NCBI GenBank assembly: GCA_012845835.1
Contig: JABAKD010000006.1
Location: forward strand, 8,112,637 to 8,176,636
DNA: 64,000 bases
DNA from: Undaria pinnatifida
Lineage: Eukaryota; Sar; Phaeophyceae; Laminariales; Alariaceae
Direction of reading: 5' to 3'
Positions 20,010 to 34,165 of the stretch are shown here, piece by piece. How positions within the stretch are numbered: position 1 is the stretch's first letter; each line of letters starts with the position of its first letter. The position numbers and the translations under genes were made by a program. The notes beneath the pieces were generated by a model. That model searched no databases, was not told the DNA's origin, and worked only from the letters and a program-made list of their open reading frames with translations.

Positions 20010-23000
20010 GTGTGATATTCTTCGCACAGGCGGCGAACTTCACTCACAAAACAGCAATATTTCACGTACATACTCGTCTTGTCTCATCGAATACTTCTCC
20101 GAAGCGAGAACGCTCGAGCACGCTATCATACTGTGCGTAGCCTCTTACCGCTGCAACGATGCGGGGGGCACTACTCCATCATTAGCAGCAGAGTGCTCGG
20201 TTCCACTCTCGAAGTGCGGCCGTCTGCGACATGCACTATACTACTGCGAACGCAGACGGCAAAGGGTTCCGAACTACGTACCCCACGTACTGTGCGGCTG
20301 TGGGCGGAAATGTAAATACTGTGAATCATTAATATTCATATAATACGGTCATTAAATTTTCGTCCATAAGGGTATGCACGAGGAAAAAACCGTAACACCC
20401 AATTTTTTACTTCAATTGCTCTCGGGGGCCCTGTGTCTCTGCCTCAAAAAGGCACACCGCGTGCGTGACCCTCGTAAGTGTACCTTGGTAGGGAAAGGAC
20501 TCGTCGCTCGTTACTATAGGTACAGGTAAAAAAATCGAACGTCTTGTAAGGCTCCTCCTGGACGTCAAGAGGCAGTTTCGTTTTGCTTTCTTCTGTCATA
20601 ATCGTCGTTTTTTTCGTGATGCCTTTTTTTGGCTCTGTCTTGATGTTTACGTACGAATGCTGGCGGGAACCGGTGCTCTTCTCTATGATCCCATCACGCG
20701 TGCGTTGTTTGGCGCTTTTTATATATCGAAGGGGTCTCGATTTCTGCCTCAAGACGCACAGCAGTGTACAATTTACAGCAACACGATATCGCAGTCTCGC
20801 AAACGTTTATGCTGTTAATAGGATGCCGCTATTATACGGGTAGATCGACATCCCTCTTAAGCCCCCGCCCCATCCTCATGTTTACATTGTTGTATTGCAG
20901 GATTTTTAGCTGTCTCGTATTTTCTTAGAACTCCTAAATAGCGTGTTGTTCCCGTTTTTATATACTAGACTGCAGAATTTTTAGGGGTTCCCCAATAAGG
21001 CGATATCCCTATAGAAGGCGGTATCCCGATTTTCCCGATATACGGCGGTCAAAATCGCTTGACACGACTGGGGAATTGCACTCATGACCTAGAATGAATA
21101 AGGCGGCTTCCTCCAATAAGGCGGCCATATTGCTCTGGCACAACACTACGAGTACCTTGTAGGGGGACGCCTACTGTATTGGGTTAGGGCTTAGGATTCC
21201 CGACCTGCCGCCGATTCGATCGATCGATCCCGCGTTGACCGGGGTGGGCCACTCATCCCACTCTCCCTCCACAGCAGTAGTAAACTATAGCACACGGTAT
21301 TTTACCGCGGTACCAACGGTGTCTCCATCGCTGGAAGGATTCGTCCGGGAGCGTAAGTGGGAGCGGAATTGGCGGCAAGTTACCCGCCAGCGGGCGGTTC
21401 GGTGGTACGGTATAATACCGTATGGCAATGGGCCACTCATCCCACTCTTCCTCCACAGCAGTATTAAATAGTAAACTATGGCACACGGTATTTTACCGCG
21501 GTACCAACGGTGTCTCCATCGCTGGAAGGATTCGTCCGGGAGCGTTAGTGGGAGCGGAATTGGCGGCAAGTTACCCGCCAGCGGGCGGTCCGGTGGTACG
21601 GTATAATACCGTATGGTACGGTTCAATACCGTATTGTACGGTACGGTATGGTGTGATCGGGTTTGGTACGGTTCAATACCATGTGGTACGGTGTGGTACG
21701 ATATGTTAGGGTTCGGTACTGCTTTGCTTACCCGCAAACTCCGCTCCCGCTCCCGGACGACTCCCTCCGTTGGCGGCGACCCGGTTGCTACGGTACAATA
21801 TCATGCAATAAAGGTTTAGTACGATTTGGTACGGTACGGTGCGATATTATATGGTACGGTACTGGGTAACTTGCCGCCATTTCCGCTCCCGCTTTCGCTC
21901 CCGGATGACCCCGTCTTTTGGCGACGACCCGGGTGGTACGGCACAGCACGATTTCGTACCGCGTGGTACGGTGCGGTAAGGTGCAATATGTTTCGGTGCT
22001 GTATATGTATAGCACCGGGCTACTTTCCCGTCAATTCCACTCCCGCTCCCGAACGACTCCCTTCGTTGGCAGCGACCGGGTTGATACGGTCCAATACCAT
22101 CCACCACGGTTTAGTACCATACCGGGTATGGCACAGTACGGTGCGATGTTTTCTGCGTACTGTACGGTGCCGGGTTGAAACCCGCCAAATCCCGCCCCCG
22201 CTCCCGCTCCCGCTCCCGCTCGCGCGTAACTCAGAACGAAATGACACGGTATACCTCATGGTACGGTATGGTGTGGCGCGATAATATTTACAGAGTATGG
22301 TACGGTACGATGTAGCACGGTCCGGTGCGATACACTCTTGATAGCTTGATAGCAAGGTAACTAACTCACCGTTGATTCCGCTCCTGCCCCGCTCCCCGTT
22401 GACGCCCCCCCCCCCCTTCCTGTGGCGGCCTCGAGCAGGTGGAACAACTCCGCTCTAGCGATGAAACGCCCGTGGAGTTCTTGCTTCACAACCAGAAAGA
22501 CGCCAAGAAGTACGTGTCGACCTTGGTCAAGCTCATGGGGGGCGCCACCGGTGACGCGCGCGCCCAACATTTTGCCGTTTCAAGGTGACTACAGTACTCG
22601 TACTGGGGTGCCTTGTATTGCTATTATTAAATACCAGGTACTAGTAGTACTGACGATGTGTCCTGTTTTGTTTTTTGCCCGACGCATGCTTTTTTCGGGA
22701 ACTTTTTTATTCGCGAACTTGGGTTTGAAGGAAGTTTTTTTCTTACGGAACTGTTTTTCACGGACTGTTTTTTCACGAACTACTTCCGCACAGCGTTTTT
22801 TTCGTGAACTTTTCAAGTTTCCTTTTTTAGGGTGCGCCTCCGTAATTTACCACCAGCTGCATTAAGTGGCAGTTTTGTTGTTTTGCTCACCACAACAGCA
22901 TGGTCTACAAGAAAGAAACAAAGTGTTTTTCTCTATTGACGAAATAGGTGCGAAGACATCGTTGCCGACGACGCCAAGACTCGAGCGAAGTTGTTCCTGT

Positions 23001-25979
23001 CCGCCCCGAACCAGCCTTTGGAGCAAGCCCCCTTCCTCCGCGTGATCGACAGTGGAGACGCGGCCGCGCAGCAAGTCGCCAGCATCGTCCTCGCGATGCT
23101 CATTGTGGTGGGTTAGATCGCATGATGTTGCCCTGGCGTTGTTTATTTTTGTTGTCTGCTTTTTTCCTGTCTGTTTTACTTTTGTTTATTTTCTCAAAAA
23201 AATCTCTGTGCCTTCCTTTCGTGCTTGCGTATTTTTTCATGAAAGAAGCATCGTACGTACGTAGCATATGTTTTTGCCTCGTGCACGGGGTATTGCGCTC
23301 TCTTTGTGTATTTCTCTTCCTTGGTCGTTTACTTCTTTCCTTTTAGTTTGCTTTATTATTTTTTCTTTGTCTCTCACGCAATGCGTGTGGTATGCTGGCT
23401 TGTGTACGTTCCGCTTTTCGTATTCAGGATGTTTGGCATTTCATGACCACCATCTCTTCACGTTGCTGCACAGACCCCCCTCCCCCCACCCCTACCCTGT
23501 GGTGCGAATCCTTTTCCTTAAATGGAATGGAACTCCCCTCACCCGTCCCTGCTCCCATCCCCACCCACCCCACCCCGCCCACATACCCTTCTCGATGATT
23601 GGAATGGAACTCCCCTCATCCCCCCTTGCCCCCATCCCCGTCCACCCCACCGCATACACCCTCCTCGATAAATGGAATGGAACTCTCCATGTGCAGAACT
23701 TGGGCGCCGACAGCGAGCGTTTGACCACCTGGATCTGCACGCAGCTTTCGATGGGGAGGGGTCGGGGTCAGGGGGTGCGCGGGGCTGTGCAGGCCCTCTG
23801 CGTATTGCTTCGCCACGAGGATGCTAGGTTGTCTTTTTCGAGGCACGGTGGAGTGGGATACCTCACCAAGATCATCAGGATGCAGGTGTTCCATATGTGT
23901 ATGCATTTATTTTTATCGGGAGGAGAGGGGGGTTGTGGTGTTTTGTTTGTTTGTTTGTTGATGTTTTGCTCCGCCATGAGGATGCTAGGATGTTCTTTTC
24001 TAAGCATGGCGGAATCGGGTCCCTCATCAAGATCATCAGCATGCAGATGCTTCTTTAGTTATTATCTTTGGGCGGGGTTGGGAGGAAGGTGGGGAGGAGG
24101 AGGGAGGGGGGGGGGCGGGGGGACGCTGGGATGTCTTCAGCTAGGCACGGCAGATTGGGTACCTCACCAAATCCAGATGGAGGTAGTTTGCTTCTTGGGG
24201 GAGGGTACATAAGTGGGTGGGAGGGCGAAGAGGGCGGAGGCGGAGCGGTGGTAGTGGTTTGTTTCTTTGGTGGTTTTGAGGCCCTTTGCGTGGTGCTCCG
24301 CCATGAGGACGCTAGGATATCCTTTTCTGGGCACGGTGGAGTGGGTTACCTCACGAAGATCACCAGGCTGCAGGAAGGGGAGGAGGGGAACGGGGTTGGT
24401 GGGATGGGGAGGTGGTTGGTGGTGGTGATGGTGTTATTGGTGGTGTTGATGGTGTCGCGGACTGTTGTAGATGATATGGATGCTCGTTTATAGGTACAGT
24501 GGAGGGAAGTACGTCAGCATGATTATCAGGATGCAAGTCGTTGGGTTTTGTTTTATTTTGCGGGAGGGGGGAAGAGGGGGTGGTTGTGGTATTGGTGTCA
24601 CTGCTGGTGTCGTTGGTTGGTGACTGCTGCCGTTATTACATTGCTTGCTATTGGTATTGTTACTGCTCATGTTTTTGCTGCTGCTGTTATTGTTGCTGCT
24701 CCTGCTGCTGCTACTGCCGATGTTACTGTTTTCTACTTTCCCCCCCCACACCATTATCTGACGCACGGAAATCCTCCTTCCTCTACTGGTATGATGTGCG
24801 GCTTTGGCTGGAGGGAGGCATGAGCGTAGCGCAGCGACTGTACGAGCTTTTATTCTGTCTGTGGTCCTTCCCACCCACCCCCCCTTCCCCTCACCCTCTA
24901 CACTAACTGACATATATGGAAACCCTCGTTCTTTTCTCTGTGCTGCTATGTCGACCATCGGCAGGGGGGAGACACGAGCATGGCGCAATTGCTGTACGAG
25001 CTGTGCTTCTGTCTGTGGTCGGTATCCCTATGCGACGAGGCGAGGCAGGACTTCTTGAGCTGCGGAGCGGTGCCCATCTTGGCACAGCAGGTGATTAAAT
25101 TTTTACCTGGCAAAGCCAGGGAGGCGTGCTTGGGCTAAAAAGTGCAGGGATATGTATTACGTCGAAATAAAATCGTAGCCCTTTCGCCAAAACAGTGGGG
25201 GTCCCCCAATAGTGCGGTGGTTGGAGTAAGGCGGTATCCCGATATAAGGCGGTCAAAATCGCTGGGCGCGGCTGGAGAACTGCGCTCATGTCCTGGAATT
25301 AGCAAGGCGGCTTCCCCCACTAAGGCGGTCATATTGCTCTGGCACACATCACCGCCGTACTCGTGGACCGCTACTGTTTTCATCCAGTGAGCGGTGTCCA
25401 GCTCTAACTCCTAGTATTAATAAGACGCGTGCTACGACAGAGGCATTAGGTAAACCAGTTTTTGGCTAACGCATTTTCTAAATGACGGGGCTCCTTAACC
25501 CTTAATCGTCGGGACCATTGCGAGTCTTTTGCAAGCCTGGGCCATGGGATTTTTTGCTCGTCGGATTGCGCTTTCGTTGTGTCTCGAAAGTCAGTTTTTG
25601 GGTGGGGTGTAGAGCCCATCTCGAAATGAGTTTTTGCCTCGGAGACAGCTGATCAGGTTATGAGCCTCGGAAAACAAAAATGGTGCATCTCTATCATACC
25701 GTAGCACCCATCCTACAATAAGTGGTGTGTCTGTCTCCTATTAGTAGTGTGTGGTTGGTGGATACTGTTCCAAGTATATTGCCTAGTTTCACATGAGTTT
25801 GCCTGGTGCAACGAAAGTGTGCCTGCTGTAGTTGCACTTTTCTAAATCCGAGCAGGTTTTGTCTGGTTTTTCAAGGTATGGCTTGTCAGCAACAAGTTGA
25901 CCCACCAGCCAACCAACGGATATGATATGTCGTCGATCAAGTAATATCCAATCGATGGCTGTCATCAATCAACCAATCA

Positions 25980-26010
<31 letters not shown>

Positions 26011-26430
26011 CAATCAATCAACCATCCAATCGGTCAACCAATCAAAACAAATCAACCGGCCAAGTATCTTGTAATCCAATTAATCGACCAGGCAGCTATC
26101 AGACGATTCAATCAATCAAGAAGGCAATCAGCCAGTAAGCGAATCAATCATTCAACCAACCAATCAATCAATTTATCATCCAAATAACCATGCGATCATT
26201 CAACCAAACAATCAATAAATCAACCAACCAACGAAACAGCTAGTTAACCAACCAACCAACCAGGTTATCTTCGAACCAACCAGTCAGCCAGCCAACAGAC
26301 GAAGCCGTCAATCAATCAATCAATCAAAACAAGCAGTCAACCGACCAATGGATCAATCAATCAATCAATCAATTAGTTAACTTGTCATCCAAACAATCAA
26401 CAGCCAGCCAACAATCGAATCATTCAAGCG

Positions 26431-26466
<36 letters not shown>

Positions 26467-29400
26467 AGCAATCAATCAATCAATCAATCAATCAATAATC
26501 AATCAAACCAGCTGTTATACACATGCAATGAATTATTGAATCGAACAATATACCAAATATTTGTAATGATCGAAGTAACGAATCAACCAACTCTAATAGT
26601 CTTATTTTTTCAACTGATGTGCAGGTCGCCGCGGCTACATCGGAGAAGGTCATCCGCGTCTCCCTCGCCGCCCTCAAGCACCTTACTGAGGGAGAGGTAA
26701 CCACCTGCTCTTGCTTGTTCTTTCCGATGTTCTTGATTCTTGTTTTTTTGTTCTTGCTCGTTCTTGTTATTATTATTCTTGTTCTTGCTTGTTCTTGTTG
26801 TCCTTGTCCTTGTCCTTGTCCTTGTCCTTGTCCTTGTGGTTCTTGTTCTTGTTCGTGTTCGTGCCCTTGTTGTTGTTATTGGTGGTGGTGGTAGTGGTTG
26901 TGTTGATGTTATATGTTGTTGTTGTTGTTGTTGTTGTTTCTTATCCACTTCTATTGCTATTTATTAATAGTAGTTTCAATAGTATTATTAGTGACATTAC
27001 CATTGGCGCGCCCTATGTGCAGGAGCAACCTGCAAAAAATTGTGTGCAAGAGCACGAACGCCTCGAGAACCAATCCACTACAAACCCATTTTCAAATCCT
27101 GCAGTGTACGCGAGCCAAAAGACAGGGAAAAAGACAAAGCACGAAACAACAGCTATTATTATTATTTTAGACTTGAGTCCGCAGCAGCTCACAGCAGCAG
27201 CAGACCAGAAGCAGGTCTCGACGTAGGGCACAGGGCACGCACAGGCCACGCACAGCGACTGCGATGACCTCTCTGGTCGAAGAGCATGATCATCGAGGAC
27301 ATGACCGGCGGTGCTGAGCTGCCGTGCGCCGATGATACTAGAAAGAGCGTGCAGCAGTATGAGTGCAGCAATGGAAGCTCGCATAAAAGAAAAATACCTG
27401 TGGTACAAAAATAAAAATACATAGTTTCGTCCCTCTCGTGACAAAACACTGTTTAATACTCCGGAGTATTAATATTAATACATATGTACCCCAAGAATTA
27501 GAAACGAAATAAGAAAGCGTGTAACCTAGCCTACGTACATTCTTATTTTAGACAGAAATAATACGAAATCGTGTAGCTTACGCGCGGCCTAGGGTATAAG
27601 AAACTACAACCCTTGCTCTGGGTGGTCTGGTCCAAGGACACCAGTAAGCTGCCAGGAAGCTGGTACTCTCGGCGACGAAAATAAGAAACTGAAAAAAAAG
27701 GAAATTGTTGTTTTTTGGCTCGTCCAGAATGAGGAAAACAGCCAAGAAAGCCGAATGTAAGGTTTGTTACCACTGTAACAGTAGAGGGCCGACGACACTG
27801 CTGTGTGCTCTTAGGAAACGAAGAATCAATTTTTTCATAAAATAAAAATTTGGAAGTAACTAGAACACCCGAGATAAGAACTGGTGACGCTTCGATACAG
27901 GAGAGAAAGGATGCTGGAAAGGGCTGAAAAGTATTAAACCGTCAGTAAGAAACACACGCGTGCAAAGCTCGTGAGGGCGCCTCAAAAAAGTCTTTGAGGC
28001 GGAACACAAAATAGGCAACCTCCACTGTACCACCATATATATCACCATGCAGCACGCGCGTCGCACAGCTCCTTCCATTGCAGTTCCAACACTTTCTTTA
28101 CCCCAGCAACCCGGGCGGGCTGCCTTGTGCGGTCGACGTGGTAATCGTCTGTGATTTTGGAAAACTTCCCCCCCAGGAGTTAACAGGGGGGGGTACTCTC
28201 ACACCAAGTGAAAGTGAATATATCCCGTTTTATTTTATAAAAAATATTTCAAGGACGTCAGCCGTGAGTTTATTTATTTGTCGAGTGATCAATCACTGCA
28301 CATTTATTTCCATTCTGAACTCTGGGTGTGTCATGTACCTGGTATCGTTTACTATGTCGTGTGTCCCCGGGCTTACTTATAATACACTAACGAACGACAG
28401 CAACCTCACCATTATTTATACATCAAAGGCGGTCACCACGAATCACACGCCAAAACTTAAAAATAGGGGTGTTCTCATGATCGTGTTGGCGCGAGCACGA
28501 TGGGCCCTCGCATCCCTACTATTAGTGTATTATTAGTATTTTAATAATGTCCTTCGTATGACGACATGGGACGACGGGGGAGCACGACGGCTATATCACC
28601 CGCCACCATTTGTTTTTAACGGAGTACTAATAGTTACAGGAGGCGGAGGGGGTTGAAGGACTAGTTGTATGATTGACTAGCCGTCCTGGTCCCGGTAGCT
28701 GTATACCGCGTCTCCACGCTCGACTTGTGCCTTTTGTTCCCAAGCCTCGTCCCCGCGGGCAAACGCACAGTGTCTGGGTTGCCCCCCACAACTCCCGTCC
28801 CCAACCCGATCCTTGCTGCCTGGTTTCTTTGGGTTCTTCAAGTCTCAAAAATCTGACGCAGTGTCTCAGCGTCCACAGTCTCTACCCCTTGCGCTATCAT
28901 TGCCGTGCTTTGCTTCAGCAGATCCACGTACAACTTGCAACGGCCTTGTACCGTACGCCCGTTCTCCTTCATTGGCACCAGAGTAGACTGAATGGTCCCG
29001 CCCTCAGCGATCGCCTTCCACCGACCCTCGCTTGGCGGGGTGGGGGCGCCTGCCACAACTCCTCCCCCCTCTGCATCTGACCTCTTGCGTTTTAGGGCGC
29101 CTGACCACCTCGGTCTGGATGCGATGGGCCAATCATCCATGGGTTTACACCCCTGCTCTGATAGCCAGTGCTTGTGGAGAATGCCTATGTGGAACCTGAA
29201 CGCGCGGTTCAGGCACATCGCCATCCAAAAGTGCCGGCAACAGAGGCCAAGGGTCTGCAGCGTGCGGCATGAGCAGAGGTGGCTGCCACCCTTCATGGCG
29301 AGGATAAGGTAGCGCATATCCGTACCACCACGGTTCTCAACAATGCAGGCCACAGTCTCGACGTAAACAACCATGTCCCCAAGGTATTCCAACTTGCCTA

Positions 29401-32400
29401 ATGCCTCTGCGCGGTCAGAGCTGTCTACCAAGTGGTTGCCTGAGCCGCCGCAGAAAAGCGATGCGGCGTCGATCTCCTCCAGCATGAAATTCACAGGCCA
29501 TACTCCAAGCCCGAACTTCAGCAGCTTCAAGAGCTCGTCTCCGAACCAAACAAAGGCGGTCCGCGGTAGGAACATCGTAGGCATGTGCAGCTGGGCGTTT
29601 CAAAGAGCACTGCGGTCGCTCTGTTGTTCGATGGCACCATCCAAAAAGCCGAACAGCTTAACCAAGGAGGTCCTAGTGTTGCAGAACCGCCGCACCTGCG
29701 AGTTCATCCCTGCCGCGCGAAGCAAAAGCAACACGACATCGCCCAGGATGAGTAAATGTATTGGATGTTACATGCGATAGGTACAATCGAAAATCGCGCA
29801 TCACACGGCGATACTCTGAAAACTACCGCAGCAAAGAGAGAAATATGTCAAAATCTCCAAGCCACCATCAGGTAGAGGTTACCTACAGAGAGACGTGAAC
29901 CCATCTACTTAAGGCTAGCAGTAACGGGGGTGGTGGTCGGCCCAGCAAAACAAAAACACGCGCGGCGGGCACGATACCTCAAACACACGCACGGCGGGCA
30001 CGATATCTCATAACAAAGGCAAAACACCCGAGACCACCCCATTTTGCATGGACAGATACTTACCAAAACTTTGCGTCGCATGCATATTCCAGCTGTCCAA
30101 CGCCACAACATAGTGAATCACTGCAAGGGCACACTGCCATGATTTTGCGGGCACCAACCAACCCCCCCTTTCCCCTCGCCCGAGCGGCGCAATTCACTGT
30201 TTGACAAGTTGACTTACACGATTCTGTGGGCAGATATGATGCACCGCCTGTCATGAATGAGTTTGAGTTCTAACGAGGCCGGCTCCGCGCGTTACTTTCG
30301 TCGGCCGTGAGATATGGAACCCTCCTTACAGTTGTTACGGTTGGAAAGCTCGCATCTGGCTAATATCAAAGGCCCAATATCAAATGGGTTTTGCACTGTT
30401 GGCGACGCGTTCATCGGGGGAAGGGGATACGTCTGAACCATCCGCTCTTCATCGATGTTGCTTCATTTCAGTGAAGCTCACCCCCCCCCCTAATGAGTAC
30501 ACTCCCCCTTTCCCCTCCACCCTGCGCCGCCCTGGGAGACCCGGAGTAAACTTATTTGGGTTAGGTGTCTGAGAAACCTACGTGCAAGCCTTCATGACAC
30601 CCTTGACTACAATACCGTACGGTTCTTCACTTCAACCATGCATGTTTCGACTAGAAGACAAAACGGTCGCATCACGCTCGGGCTACAGTAGTACGCACCC
30701 ATGAAGCACACAGTATGCGTACCTTCGACTCTGTTCGTCGTCTATGACGCCACGCAGAAGGATAGCGGGGAGAATGCCACTGCCCAGCGCTCACGATCAT
30801 GGTACAGCTGCATCAGGTATTTCTCGGCCTTCGGAAAGGCTTCCAGTAACTCCATGAAGCTCTCCTCGAATCCAGATTTGTTGAGTCGTCCGCGCGCCTT
30901 GTAGAATATGTCACGGAACGCCTGTTTCGAGTCGAGTATGTAGGGTTGGTGTTTATATATAACTGGCTCAACGGTTTTTGCATAAATACATCGCGTGCAA
31001 GTCACCGTCGGCGAGCACATAATACTGCTGGTGAATAATAGCATTGACCAACAAAGTGCAACCAATAAATCGGTGGTGAGGAGCCAGGTCAGCGATGAAA
31101 TCGAGCTGCTCAGCGGTGAGCGTAGGAGGTAGCACCGAAGCGATGAAGGAAGTTACTGTTGCGTTGGATGAAAGAGACAATTCGTAACATATTGACTAGT
31201 TAAAGTAGATTTGCATGGGGCCACCGCCTGGGGTCTCGCTACTCCCCCCATGCAATGATACTTTAGTACGTCCACGCAAGGTCCGCTGGTGTCGGGGACA
31301 ACACCTCCTTGCTATCTCGTGGTCCCTCTCTACCGCAGGTTCTCTACATAGTTTATCTACATAGCTCACCGGGAAACTAGATCCCAAGACTCCGGCGAGG
31401 TTCTTCGTGAGGTTCTGCCCAAGATGTTAAGTACACCGCCGCTTGATCGCGAGGAGGAAAGTCTTGTCAGCTGCCGACCTCATGGCGATGTCCGCGTCTA
31501 CGACCATGACGTAAGGCGGCCCTCCTCTTGCCTCTCAAAGGCCTCCAGCATCCACTCGAAGGTCTCCCTCGTCATGTCGGCAGTGATTGTCTGGAAGACA
31601 ATGCGCGTGTAGTACTCTCCATCGATCACAACCCCAAGGCCGAGCGGAAAGCGATGCCGGTTCTTCACGGCAGTGTCGTCGTAGAGGAGCACCTCGCCAT
31701 ACCGGACTGCAAGCGCGACCTGTGCCCATGATGCGTGCATACGTCGTCGAGTGCAGTCGAAGCTAAGTGGTCAGCAGCCAGCTCAGCTAGACCAGGAGAT
31801 AGAATGTGCACAACACGGACAAGCTATCAAAACCCAACAACACCGCTTCAGGCACAAATGCTACATCACTTCGCTCCAGACACCAAGACTACACCACTAA
31901 CCCCTGGCACACAACTCCTGATTTACCCGCCCTGCCGTCATCCGAAACAAGTGCGTAAACCGCCCGTGGCGGTCAACCTTGACCTTGGAGACTCCGCCAC
32001 CTTTTGTAGCTTCCCGGACCTGCGAGAAACACATGGTGGTTCCGAGACACATGCGAGTGCACATAGGAGTTGCGCCAAATCGTTTAGACAACCACTATTA
32101 ATGCATTAAGGTTCACAACTGACGACAAAGACTCTGGAACCCTGGCTGGCAACCCCGCCATTGTTGTGGGCTGGGAAAAGTCTGACATCATATGGCTGTA
32201 AAAGTGTTAACCCCTTTATAGAGCCGGAAACGGCTTTTGGGGGACAAAACTACTTGGAAATAGTACGAGTAGTGGATACTCTTTTGCGGTAGTCAACAAC
32301 TGCTCTAAAAGTGTTAAAATTGTACTCTGTACCTGGTAGAACTCAAGCGCGTTCTCTTCCTGGCCCAACGAAGCGATGCAGCACTTCGACGCTTGACCCA

Positions 32401-34067
32401 GACGGCCGTGCTGTCGACGTTTGACACTATTAATAGGCGGCCTGGAGTGGGGACATGAACCAGGACGGTACATATCCGGGTGACCCGTGTGGCACGGGTG
32501 GCATGAACGATACGGCTCCGGCGCTTTTAAAAAAAGAAAAAAAAAAGGGCAGGAGCCGTGTCGTTTATGCCACCCGTGCCACACGGGGCACCCGGATTTG
32601 TACCGTCCTGGTCCGTCTCCACTCCAGGCCGCCTATTAATAGTGTCAAACGTCGACAGCACGGCCGTCTGGGTCAAGCGTCGAAGTGCTGCATCACTTCG
32701 TTGGACCAGGAAGAGAACGCGCTTGAGTTCTACCAGGTACAGAGTACAATTCGACACTTTTAGAGCAGTTGTTGACTACCGCAAAATAGTATCCAATACT
32801 CGTACTATTTCCCAAGTAGTTTTGTCCCCCAAAAGCCGTTTCCGGCTCTAGAAAGGGTTAACACTTTTGGAGCCCAGGTATATAAGCGACGCAGCCCAAA
32901 CAGGTGCGGTGTTGCCATCCGTCTAGTCCAGCAGCAGTACGGCTAGTGTCGTACAACTCTTTGCGCCGCGGCTCGGACTCTAAAGCTGTCCCGGGCTTGG
33001 TCATGTGGCTGATGCTGTACGGCAGTGGGCGTTTGCACTAAGAAACGTAAACTTGGCGTCCAAGCTCCTAACTCTTATTTTCCGTGCCCTCACTGCTGTT
33101 AATAGCAGCACCCGCATAATTTGATGGCTCCCGAATTTCTTATTTTCTAGAATGTCTCAGCCATCTCAGCCTGTTTTTTTTTTCACCCTGTTTGCGTCCT
33201 GTACTACTGACTGTACTACCAAGTACTGCATAGCAACGGCAGCTTGCGCTGCCGGGGTTGTAACGAAGACCACTGATAGGGACAGCTTACGCTATACCTA
33301 CGATGGGACCCGAAGGGTGCGCCAGCTAGCGTTGGGCTGCGAAAGCAACTGAGTTGAATCGACACACGACGCGTATGAAAATACGTGGAAGTGTGGTGAG
33401 CTAAAGCTTTATTTTTCCCCATCCGCCGGAGGATGAAGAAAAAAAAAAAAAGCAACGAAACTGGTTTCACAACACGAACCCTTCTCGATCAGTACACATA
33501 CACTCACCGTCCCAGCGGCCATCACTGCGCATACGGCGCTCTCGGCACCCACGTTTCGCGTTGGGTCACATTCCCCGCATTCCCCGCAGTCGCCGCCGCA
33601 CCAGCGCCGCCGGCACTGGTAGTCGTACCGATGACGATCGCTCACGCAGTCTCGGAAGCAGGGACCCCTCTCGCGCCAAACGCTAAGCCACCGACCTTGC
33701 TGACATCGTCCGCATTGATGACGCCACCATCAGACGTCGGGCCACTCCCTCTCGTAGGAGTCGACGACGTACAGTCGTCGTCTGCAGCCCCACCACTGAT
33801 ACGCATACCACTCGCTCCCTCAGGAGTCGCCGGAGCAGGGACGCCTCTCACGCCAAAGGCACACGCACCGTCCTCGCAGGCGCCGTCCACTTCCACTATG
33901 TCCCCGTCGCTACCCGCGTCGTCAACTGCGACATGACTCCCTGAAATATCGACCAGAGAGGTCATCGCAGTCGCTGTGCGTGGCCTGTGCGTGCCCTGTG
34001 CCTTACTTCGAGACCTGCTTCTGGTCTGCTGCTGCTGTGAGCTGCTGCGAACTCAAGTCTACAATAA

Positions 34068-34165
<98 letters not shown>

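Larger units (their letters stand above)
20010..22438. other. VMA13 intron 1
   Basis: It holds a pogo-like MITE at about 20973-21176 and a TACGGT-rich tandem array at 21240-22420. The rest shows nothing recognisable. Confidence 0.7.
28838..33965 (-). pseudogene. MULE transposase, interrupted
   Basis: Segments in order on the minus strand: an acidic start from ATG 33965 ([20 protein letters not shown]) ending near donor gtgagc at about 33648; [16 protein letters not shown] (31897-32091); [19 protein letters not shown] with the first catalytic Asp and [14 protein letters not shown] (31498-31740); then, in another frame with a TAA inside, [13 protein letters not shown] and [29 protein letters not shown] (30742-31065); [20 protein letters not shown] followed by TGA; and the SWIM ORF 28838-29584. 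It acts in the nucleus on element ends when intact. Some breaks could be introns, but the in-frame stops suggest decay. Confidence 0.85.

Noticed and set aside
23268-24212. 314-residue plus-strand ORF
   Set aside because: It runs through VMA13 introns and several exon 4 copies. Only the 23697-23885 part is supported by conservation and splice phase.
25960-26515. CAAT array as a CRISPR-like or regulatory CCAAT cluster
   Set aside because: Simple degenerate tetranucleotide repeat with no regular spacers, and inside an intron.
33433-33936. Plus-strand Pro/Ala/Ser-rich ORF of 167 residues
   Set aside because: It is the antisense of the MULE transposase N-terminal frame; the minus frame has a start, a donor and sensible position in the element.
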